Source: Lonicera japonica (taxonomy: Eukaryota; Streptophyta; Magnoliopsida; Dipsacales; Caprifoliaceae). From it: a stretch of 64,000 bases of DNA. The notes below the pieces were generated by a model. The model did no database searches. It was not told where the DNA came from and was given only the letters and a program-made list of their open reading frames with translations. The stretch spans positions 27,901,017 to 27,965,016 of the forward strand of contig CM038466.1 in assembly GCA_021464415.1 (NCBI GenBank). Reading direction: 5' to 3'. Shown here piece after piece: positions 55,403-64,000 of the stretch. The translations under genes were made by a program, and so were the position numbers. Numbering within the stretch: the stretch's first letter is position 1; every line of letters begins with the position of its first letter.

Positions 55403-55739
55403 GAGAGAAGGGGAAGAAACAGCGGATTAAGTTTATCCGCATGAGAATATACTGTGCCGTATGATATAGTGGCGTCACTCAAATTTCACAAATTGTAAGC
55501 CAGTTAAATTGTGTATTAACAAACCAGCAAAAACAGATACAATTAATTAACTATTTCATGCAATTGTTCAAGTTGAATGTTAAATCATGTGTGTGTAATC
55601 CAACCAAGTTGCGTGAAACCGTTATAAACAACTAACGCAACTGATAATAATGTAGAAGCAGTTTAACAATGATATAATTACTATTCAATCTATTATCTTT
55701 AAGAGAGTTTTTACAGATGTAACATATATATTTAATTTG

Positions 55740-56182
55740 CTAGAAATTAGGTAGAAGGGCTTATTATACATTGATTTTTACCAAAAATCTAATGAATAAT
55801 ATTTTTTTGAATGAAGGGCCTATTTTTAATTGGTAATTAGTGTAAGAGGCCTATTTTATTTTATATTTTAAATGAATGTATTTGAATAAATTTAAATATC
55901 ATTTAATTAATAAAAACATGTTATGTGTTACCTAAATTACCCCTTTTTATGAAATTTACACAAAAAATATGGACTGCAAAGTTCATATTGCAGTCCATAT
56001 TTTAATGCATATTGGTATTTTTTAGTTTATTTTAAGGGTTGGGATGTCATTTTATAATGAAAAAAAAGACACATGTCATATTATCAATAAAATAAAAAAT
56101 AGGCCCTTTATTTAAAAAAAATTATTCCTTGGCTTTACTGTGAAAATCTTTCTCTAATAAGCCCTTTTTTTTAATTGCCCCT
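55740..56182. mobile_element. MITE-like element, short copy
   Basis: Partner of 41519-42152. Ends carry AAGGGCTTATTA (left) and CTAATAAGCCCTTTT (right), inverted. Only one palindromic unit (GACTGCAAAGTTCATATTGCAGTCC in part) inside. 443 bases, non-coding. Confidence 0.72.
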
Positions 56183-56385
56183 TTAATTTGACATGCACTT
56201 GTGTAATCGTACTATACTGGATTTTTGCAGATTCATGTTTTCGCAAAAAAATTCCAGCACACTAGACGTGGAAGAATAAGTTGTCATTTTCTTCAGAGTA
56301 GCTTTTGTGCTTTTTTTTGTGCGCAAAATGAAAAGATTTGAAATATAGAAACATCAATATAAAAAATGTATATATAGTTCTATTA

Positions 56386-56411
56386 CGTATGTATGTATGT
56401 ATGTATGTATC
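56386..56411. repeat. (GTAT)n microsatellite
   Basis: Six GTAT units. Confidence 0.9.
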
Positions 56412-56713
56412 TCTTAATGCTTAACAGAGGTTCATTAAGCATTAAAAGATGCTTAAAAGGCCAGGCTCATTAAGCATTACAACTTCGTTTGGAGGTGGGA
56501 GTGAGAAGGAAAAGAAAGGAGAAGCAAAATGATTTCACAAATACATAATACAACAATCACTAGATACGACAAAATGCAAGTATACAAAATGATTGCACAA
56601 GTACATAAAAGAAAAACCTCACGCTCCGAATTTCAACAAACACAAATACAACTCACTCAAAAAAATAAAAGGTAGATAACTAAAGAAGACTCTACTAATA
56701 TGGTGGTAGCATC

Positions 56714-57096
56714 TTAGGGGCTAGAACAAGATGGAGGTGGTGAAAAGAACGGAATTGTTGGCACTGTTGTAGGAATGGTTGGGATTGTGGGCAATGCAGC
56801 TGGCAGTGGTGGTAGTGTTACTGTGGGGATGGTGGGCATGGTTGGCAAAGTGGGCTTTGGGAGACTTGGGGTCGTTGGCAAAGTAGGCAATGGTGTGGTT
56901 GGCAATGGCGGCAGTGCTGCCATAGGCAGTGTTCGCGTGGCTGGCAATGGAGGCAAAGAAGGTATTGTCGGGAAAGTCGGTGCCACCAGTGCAGAGGCTT
57001 GCAAGAGGTTGCAAGCCGCAAGTGTCACATGCATGCTTGAAAGAGATATAATGCTACGATAAAAGATAGTGGCAGAGAATGACTAAGAGAGGCCAT
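56714..57096 (-). pseudogene. Frameshifted 'NLLQ'-type gene (copy 18)
   Basis: The first ATG (57096) reads MASLSHSLPLSFIVALYLFQACM and stops. Removing a two-base (AT) slip in the TATAT of the signal-peptide region restores the family frame, which then continues from MHVTLAACNLLQASALVAP to a TAG at 56714. Length 383 bases, not a multiple of three. Other losses: the otherwise fixed Arg before xLLQ is Cys, the body is short (no STQIPSLP unit), and the tail ends SPPPSCSSP. Internal initiation at the later ATG would make a protein without a signal peptide. Its plus-strand partner is missing. Confidence 0.85.
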
Positions 57097-57183
57097 ATTC
57101 TTTGATTGGGGCAGAATAATGGAAGAGTTGGTTAAGATGGAAATTGGGTTATTTTGGGTGTGGAAGAGTGAGGTGTATCGTTT

Positions 57184-57271
57184 GGTATTTATAGGGACCT
57201 AACTGGAAAAGTGGTGTCTGCAGATTTGGTAGGACCAAATTGTGAGCTCTTTTAATGAAATGTCATTGGCC
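57184..57271 (-). promoter_or_regulatory. Promoter of copy 18
   Basis: Minus strand: degraded family box (GGCCAATGACATTTCATTAA) ending at 57271; TATA element CTATAAATAC at about 57185-57194. Confidence 0.55.
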
Positions 57272-58992
57272 AAAAGGGCGGAGAAAAAGCTTGTTTGTTC
57301 ACCTTCCAAACACAATCTGACCTAGGAGAAGTTAAGAACTAAAGGACTAAAGAAAATAGAAACAGGCGGTTGACAGTTATATCTGAATACAACTTAAACT
57401 GTGTTTTGTCCAACTACCATCAAGAATATTCTGATTAATTACTTGGCTAATCCAATAAAGAGATAAGAGTTATCAGATAGTTTTGAAGCTAATGTCAAAA
57501 AAGTAAACATAGGTTCTTAGTTACATATACAAGCAGGATCAAGTCTATATGTCAGCAACAAATTATTTGTGCCTAGGGTAAATCGTCCATGTCTACAGTA
57601 CTAGTTGTATCTACAATGACTTTAAGCAGTTTCCACGCAGATCAATCCCTACACACAAGGAACTTTCGTATCAGATATAACAGGAATATTAGTTTAAAAA
57701 AAAATAGGAATAAAGGAGGATTGCTGCTGAACAGGAACTTTCGTATCAGAGTGCATTGTTCAATCAAGGAACTCCTCTGTCTCAAAATAAGAGTTCATTG
57801 TTCCTTTTTGTAACATCCCAGACTAGAGTCTTTTTTCCTTTCTTCAACATAATAAGCATACCAAATATCATGATGACATAGTCTTAAAACTTGATTATGA
57901 GGAAATTAGTATATCCTTAACAACTGTCAAAGTTAAACATACACTCTTAATCTGGGACAGCATGGGTAAATAAATTATGAATAACAATTGCTTGCACAAT
58001 CAAACAGGCTACTGCAAAATAACAGATGAAAAAAATGCAGCAAACGTAAGAGCAGGGGCAGAATCGCAAGATTACAAATGAGTTCAAGTATTAGCTCTTG
58101 GGGTAAAAGAATCCAACTGCCCTGACAAGGATTCCAGTCTCACCGTCCTCAGTGTCATTTCCTTATACAAGGGCGAAGAGACCTAAACCTTCCCCATTTC
58201 ACAATACACATACCTATAGCGAGCTAGACTACTAGAGTACATTCATGTTTCCACCTTAATGCTTAACAGTAGCTGCTCTTTAAGCATTACGAGGTTACGA
58301 AGTGCTTAAAAAACCTTAGCAAGCACTGAGAGATTTCATTGAGTGCCTTTTTCTTTAAATAAAAGGAAAAAATGTGAAGTTAACGGCTATTTTATTTTAC
58401 TTCAGATGAAGTAAACTAACACCTGTACTTTCTTATAGGAACACGTGCATCGTTACTAACCAAAGTAGCACATATATTTTAGCGGTTAGACCAACAAAGG
58501 ACTCCAAGTTTCACAACGAAACTTAAACAGATCTCACAGATTTCCAAAAGGCTCAGTCTAGAAATTAATGTAGTCATTTTTGATAGATTGTAAATGAAAT
58601 AAATACAAGATGATATAAATTTTGAACTAATAAAAAAATGTGAAGACAATTTTCGGGGTAGTTCCTGTTGACTGTAAATTTGTTCGTGGAACTGTGCAGT
58701 ATGCCATGGTTAAGAGCCATTAATATACAACCTGAAGTGCCAAAAATTAAAGAGTAATTCAAGTAATAAATAAAATTGAAGCAATGAATTTTATTCAAAT
58801 TTAACTATCCGTATAGAACAAGGCAATCAATAGATAATACAATGAAAGTATACATAAAGATTCCACAAATACATACAAGACAAACCTCTGGCTCTAAAGT
58901 ACAACAAACAGAAATATAACCTCACTCAAGTGCGAAAAGGCAGGATAGTAACTAAAGAACAATACTAAGACTCTGTATAAAATGGCAGCATC
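57272..58992. other. Intergenic; site of a deleted 'RHLLQ' partner
   Basis: No gene. 57300-57740 matches the region upstream of copy 17 (CAGATCAATCCCTxCACAC; AAAGGAGGATTGC) and 57950-58100 matches the RHLLQ-type 3' flank (GCTTGCACAATC; GCAGCAAACGTAAGAG). Promoter and coding part of the expected gene between them are absent. Confidence 0.55.
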
Positions 58993-59448
58993 TTAGGGAC
59001 TAGTGGTGGATGGAGGTGGTGAAAAGAACGGAATAGTTGGCATTGTTGTAGGAATGTTTGGGATTGAAGGAATTGTGGGCAATGAAGTGGCTGGCAATGG
59101 AGGTTATGATAGAGTGGGGACGGTGGGCATCGTTGGCAATGTTGGATTTGGCAAAGACGGGATTTGGGTGCTTGGCAAAGGAGGTAATGTGGGTTTCGGT
59201 AGGGTTGGGGCAGTTGGCAGAGTAGGCAATGGGGTGGTTGGCAATGGTGGCAGTGTGGTGGTAGGCAATGTTGGCATGGCCGGCAATGGAGGCAATGTAG
59301 CCTTGGGCAAAGGAGGTATCGTTGGGAGTGTAGGTGCCGACGGAGGAGGGGCTTGCAAGAGGTTGCGAGCCGCCAGAGTCATTTGGATGCTTGAAAGAGA
59401 TAATGCCACGACAAAAGATAGTAGTAGAGATTGATTAAGAGCTGCCAT
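58993..59448 (-). pseudogene. 'NLLQ'-type gene with in-frame stop (copy 19)
   Basis: MAALNQSLLLSFVVALSLSS, IQMTLAARNLLQAPPPSAP and standard LPPLP units run to PTVPTLS, then TAA (59104-59106). Still in the same frame the family sequence goes on for 36 residues (PPLPATSLPTIPSIPNIP, TTMPTIPFFSPPPSTTSP) to TAA at 58993. Only one nonsense codon separates it from an intact gene. The open frame extends upstream of the chosen ATG, but MAALNQS matches copies 12 and 14. The truncated product would be 114 residues without the tail. The TATA is also mutated (CTATTAATACC). Confidence 0.87.
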
Positions 59449-59551
59449 TGTTTGATTCAGATGGAAATTTGGTTGAATTATAGTCTCTTTTACGTTGTGG
59501 GTGAAGAACAAATGATGTTCTTTTGGATTTGGAGGAGTGAGATGTATCTAT

Positions 59552-59636
59552 TGGTATTAATAGAGAATGTGCGAGGAAGGAGTCGTCTGCTGATTAGGTA
59601 GGACCAAACTGTGAGTTAGATGAGATGTGGTTGGCC
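59552..59636 (-). promoter_or_regulatory. Promoter of copy 19
   Basis: Minus strand: family box GGCCAACCACATCTC, then ATCTAACTC, at 59613-59636; TATA position reads CTATTAATACC (about 59552-59562), one base off the usual CTATAAATACC. Confidence 0.6.
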
Positions 59637-60919
59637 AAGGGATGAAAAGAACTTGTTTGTTCACCTTCCAATGCAGCTTTACCTACAAGAAGTCAAGAAT
59701 GACATAACAGTATGGAAGCTTGACAGTTTTGTCTGAAATATCTCAAACTTAATCAATGATCTGTCTATCTACCAACAAGAAAATCCCGATTAAGAATTTG
59801 GTGAATTCAATCAAGAAATAACAGTTAAATCATTTAGCTTGTGAAGAAAGAGAGTTCTGAGATATTGTCAAATATAGAATTTCTAGTTTATATATAGATA
59901 TATATACATATATTAGCAGTTTAAGTATGTCTATTACTTTACATTTTTCCTTTTAAAAGAACAAAAAAAAAAGATCTAGTCAAGGACAAACATCTTAACC
60001 ATTAAGGAACACTATCTTTTTTTTCTTAACATTATATTGTGCCGCAGGTGAATGTCCATATCTGTGACACTTGTAACTAAAACAGTTCTTGTGCATACAG
60101 CACCAATGAAGTCTATGCCAACAATTAACTATTTACGCCTATGGAGAACTATCCGGTACCGAAACATTTCCCGTGCTTGAAACAAAATACTCATTTTCAT
60201 ATCAATATTTCTTATGAACGAATATTAATTTTAAATTATGGATACAAAAGAGCATCGCAAATAATTGGTGATCTAGCTAGGTAAAATGGTGTTGCCGTCT
60301 ACCATTTATTTTTACTCTTTTCTCTGGGGTTAGAAGGGGGTGAAGGGAACAATTATACTGATCTTCTCATTTTTTATGTTCATCTCTGGTTCCTCTCTTG
60401 TATCTGTAGAAAATGTCTCTGACCTTACCTATGTTCAACAACTTTATATTTGGTTCAATTTTAGCAAGTCCCTTTTGCATAGATATCAATCTCAAGTTCT
60501 CAACATATCCCAAACCTACCTATTTGATATATTTTAAAAGTAAAACTAATTTTTTCACAAAGAGAGGGTAGGTTTGCTATACTTCCCGGAACACAAGGAC
60601 AGTCTCTGTAATTTCCGAACTGCAAGCAATGTCACTATAATAAAATCAAATCAGATGAAAGGTCACAAGAACCACTATTTTTCCCGCCTTTGCTATGATT
60701 CAGGGCTGAACCCATTTAAGACCCACCCACTTGCAACTTCCGTTTCCACCCATTTGTCTTGGTTGCAAGTAGGCTTTCTTCCCCACCTACCTACGGATAA
60801 TCCACAACCTCAAAGGCCATATAAGGAATGTTTTCTGGTGCTTTTAGGGACAATGCTTAAAATCACAATAGTCAAATGTGGGAGGTGAACTAACTAATGT
60901 TTTCTCAACATTTCCTCCA
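59637..60919. other. Region between divergent genes 19 and 20
   Basis: No gene. Contains diverged copies of the between-gene sequence of the other modules (CACAACCTCAAAGGCCATA near 60800). Confidence 0.5.
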
Positions 60920-60996
60920 ACCACATCTCATCAAACTCAACATCTCTAGTCTTTCCTAATCAGCACAAACGGTCAAACCCCTTCTCTATAAATACC
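60920..60996 (+). promoter_or_regulatory. Promoter of copy 20
   Basis: Family box ACCACATCTCATCAAACTCA at 60920-60939; TATA element CTATAAATACC at 60986-60996; ATG at 61091. Confidence 0.75.
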
Positions 60997-61090
60997 CTCC
61001 TTCTCCAACTAAAAAAAACATCACAGCACAACTCATCCATATCCAAAGCAATCTATCTCCTTGAAAATCTTCTCTATTCATATCAATACA

Positions 61091-61471
61091 ATGGCCGCTT
61101 TGATTGTGGCATTAGTACTTTCAAGCCTCCATACAACCCTAGCAGCTCGCCATCTGTTGCAAACTTCACTACCCACTCTACCCACAATTCCTCCATTACC
61201 AGCCATGCCAGCACTTCCTAAAACCACATTGCCGCCATTCCCTACCACCCCTTTGCCTACATTGCCAACAGCTCCAACCATGCCGAAACCCACTTTGCCA
61301 CCTTTGCCTAGCACCCAACTGCCTACTTTGCCCACCATGCCTACAATTCCAAAGGTGACATTACCTCCCCTACCCAGCATCCCAACAACAATTCCTTCAA
61401 TCCCAAACATTCCCACTACCATGCCTACAATTCCTTTCTTCTCACCACCACCATCCACCACTAGCCCCTAG
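61091..61471 (+). CDS. Secreted Pro/Leu-rich protein, 'RHLLQ' type (copy 20, module 4)
   Basis: 126 residues. Signal peptide MAALIVALVLSSLHTTLAA, RHLLQTSLPTLPTIPPLPAMP, LPKTTLPPFPTTPLPTLP, MPKPTLPPLPSTQLPTLP, IPKVTLPPLPSIP, tail TIPFFSPPPSTTSP. The frame is open for ten more codons upstream (from 61061), but the ATG at 61091 matches copies 13, 15 and 17 and is preceded by the same leader. Nearest to copy 17. Its partner copy 19 carries a nonsense codon. Confidence 0.91.
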   Translation: MAALIVALVLSSLHTTLAARHLLQTSLPTLPTIPPLPAMPALPKTTLPPFPTTPLPTLPTAPTMPKPTLPPLPSTQLPTLPTMPTIPKVTLPPLPSIPTTIPSIPNIPTTMPTIPFFSPPPSTTSP

Positions 61472-63961
61472 ATGTTATCACTACGTTAATCTTCCTCTTC
61501 GAGTTATATATTTGATTTCGCCTTGTATTGGGTACTTTGGAGTCACTACCTTGTAGTTGTCATAGTAGGTAGTACTGGTGTGTGACATTCCATTTCTTAC
61601 AAATTTACTGTCATTTTGGTTCAATTTCATTGGTCGGGCATGTATTTTCCTTGTGAATACAATGGTTCCTTTTCATCGTAATTATTAATTTACTATAGAA
61701 TATTTACTAAAATAATTCATCTTAATCCCATGAATGAAAAATGAGTAACACGTAAAACAGCTCTAAAATAAATAAACTTAACCAAAACAGAAAATTATAA
61801 GAGATTAATGGAAAAAATAGATATATATACAATTTCCTTTAATTTCTTTTAATGTTAAAGAGAATTATATATTCCTTATTACATACAATTATACATATAT
61901 ATACACACACAGCAAACATGAGAGAAAGGGGAAAGGAATCCTGCTAAAAATGGGAGAGAGGCCACAACAATATGCATGCGTATATACGTAACACAACATA
62001 TATGTATCAATGTATGAAACGGGGAAGAAGAGGACCTTTAGGATCTATGCATGAGAAAGTGTTTCACCTTCTACATACAGTCGCATCATTCACCGTCATC
62101 ATTCATATATGCAATTTTTTGCAGACCAGCTACGTTGACTATTGACAACCAGTGAAAAAAATAAGAAAAAAACAAATGAAACTGTTGAATTGAAAATAGT
62201 AGCTTAGTGATTCAACCAAGTAACATGAAACTGTTAGAAACAACTGACATATGATATATTTGGAGAAGTGAATACTCTTTTATCTTTTTATAGCAAACAT
62301 ATTCAGTTCAAAGAATGAGAGTCCTATAATGAAATCAAGAAGCCTCTCAATGTGAAAAGTCTACAGCGTTCAGCATACATACAACTTTTGTAAAGATCAT
62401 AAGAAGACAACTAACTTTATCAAAAGCATCATTAAAATACTCTGAATATCACAACTTGAGTATAAGTTCTCGCATTATGTGAAAACATAGAAGCAGTTTC
62501 ACAGGTGTACTATCCACATTCAATCTATATCATTTTCAAGCAGGAGTATGCAAGAATTTGGAACTAAATATTTAGAAGTGGGCAGGTCCAGACCCCATAG
62601 GGGCAGCTTGAATTCCTTTACGGGATTGCTCAGAGGAATAGCTAGAAAACTCAGCAAGTGGGATCATTCAGTAGTGTGTTTCCAATCCCAAACTAATTGT
62701 ACCAACTAAATTATCGATAGAAAAAAAAAATGAGTAACGCTACTCGGCCCTAAAAGCACAATGCAATAACTAATGAAAACGTATCTCTATCACGCAAAAT
62801 GTATTTGGGTTGAATAGCTTGTCTTGTTAGATTTTTCCTTTTTTTTTTAAATAATTTGACCTCACTATTAACTATTTTTTCTAAATTTAAGTGGCGTCAA
62901 TTATACAAACTATGAAACCTAAATGTATCTAAAATATACTCTATGCATATATATAATTTAAATATTAAGGGGGGTCATTAGACCCCACATATATGAAGGT
63001 GGCCATGCCCATGATCCGCTGATAGGGGAGGGCTACCCCCTGTTTCTGTAGGCAAAGTACATTTCTTAATAAAATATCACTTTAGTCCTTAACTAAAGCT
63101 TTGGACATGGAACTAAGAATAATATTTTCGGATGTAATATAGTTTTAATATGAAACCCGTTTCCAAGAAACAAACATAACATACTGGATTTCTGCAAAGT
63201 CGGGATTTAAGAAATTGTTTTTCAGCCAAATAAATGTGAAACCAGAAGTTGTGCTTCTTGCAGAGTGTGTCTATGGAGCTTCTATTCAGCAAGAACTCAA
63301 TACTCAGAACTCAGCATTCATAAGTTGGAAGACAAAATAGCACCCAAAATCTCAAGTTTACTATGCTAGGTCCATTGTCACAATCTACTTAATGTTCCAT
63401 AATAAACTGCGGTTATAGTTTGACATGTTCATCCAATTAGCAATTAAACGTATAAACAAATCAAGAAAGTTGAATTCCAAACCCCCTAAGATAACAGGGT
63501 TCTTGACACTGTAATTTTCTTCTTCAAACTGTAAAGATGATTCTTGTCAAACATAATGTAAAGATGATACTTCTGAACTTTAGTTGGGGAAGTGGCTATG
63601 GCTGTGGGATGGTTCATGGCTAGTGATTGTTAGAAACCAATCTCTCCCAAAAGCTTAAGCTATTAGGTAGTGGGCCGACAATGCATATCATGCTCCCCCA
63701 CAGTGATATCCAAGTACCAAACTTGAAGTGTAGAGTATAAAAGGTAATCAAGAAAATAGAACGGGTGGCAAAAAGTTCAACACTGCATATTGATCACAAC
63801 AACCAATGCATTTATAAAAGATGACACAAAAAATCATAAAAAATAAAAGCTCACTCCCAAGTACAATAAACACAAATAGCATCACTCAACAATCAAAGAC
63901 AGGCTACTATACTATACTAGATAAGCCTCTCATCAGTACAGATGAATATTGTGGCAGCACC
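61472..63961. other. Intergenic to the right edge
   Basis: RHLLQ-type 3' flank to about 61760, then A+T-rich sequence without a recognisable gene; near 63630-63710 a phrase (CAATCTCTCCCAAAAGC) typical of plant LTR relics; NLLQ-type 3' flank of copy 21 from about 63730. Confidence 0.5.
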
Positions 63962-64000
63962 TCAAGGGCTAGTGGTGGATGGTGGCGGCGAAAAGAAAGG
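63962..64000 (-). CDS. C-terminus of another LPPLP-repeat protein (copy 21, cut by window edge)
   Basis: Only the last 12 codons and stop are present: PFFSPPPSTTSP then TGA on the minus strand. The 3' flank just left of it (TACTAGATAAGCCTCTCATC) is that of the NLLQ type, so this should be the minus-strand gene of a further module. Confidence 0.85.
   Translation of the reverse strand, partial: PFFSPPPSTTSP

Larger units (their letters stand above)
55403..56713. other. Intergenic: MITE, short repeats, 3' flank of copy 18
   Basis: No gene. MITE at 55740-56182, (GTAT)n at 56386-56411, and AATGCTTAACAGAGG/TTAAGCATTA short inverted motifs near 56420-56480 also seen near 45530 and 58260. Confidence 0.6.

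Overview
The window looks like nuclear DNA of a flowering plant, probably a eudicot. It is A+T-rich, has TATA-box promoters of the plant type, and carries plant transposable elements (Stowaway- and Tourist-like MITEs, Helitrons, a hAT element, a Copia-type LTR element). It also holds one exon of a chloroplast enzyme gene and an F-box relic. I cannot name the species.

The dominant content is a tandem cluster of one gene family: 16 intact single-exon genes, 4 broken copies and 1 copy cut by the right edge. Each encodes a small secreted protein of about 114-205 residues: a signal peptide ending in LAAR-x-LLQ, a low-complexity body of LPxLP / LPPLP / LPKPTLP units, and a nearly invariant C-terminal tail, TIPFFSPPPSTTSP. 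From memory this resembles the PELPK-type and 'leguminosin proline-rich group669' secreted proteins, but I could not test that. A wall or apoplast role is an inference.

Layout. 0-12 kb: three plus-strand copies (292, 4373, 11477) spread among MITEs, a truncated Copia LTR, a Helitron candidate, an orphan first exon of tryptophan synthase beta and a 14-copy palindrome array. 13.4-14.1 kb: a divergent member with acidic, tyrosine-containing repeats. 15.6-37.6 kb: seven minus-strand copies in duplicated units with MITEs and a Helitron, plus an F-box pseudogene. 38-42 kb: a gene-poor transposon island (a hAT element inserted in a Helitron end, an RNase H-like relic, a MITE with expanded internal palindromes). 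42.9-64 kb: repeated head-to-head pairs of a minus-strand 'NLLQ' gene and a plus-strand 'RHLLQ' gene. Several copies here are decaying, and a young non-autonomous LTR retrotransposon carrying host-gene pieces sits among them.

How the genes work together: nearly every copy keeps a box like CCACATCTCATCAAACTC 20-60 bases upstream of its TATA box, so the copies are probably co-regulated and add dosage of related secreted proteins. The body varies in repeat number while the signal peptide, LLQ motif and tail stay fixed.
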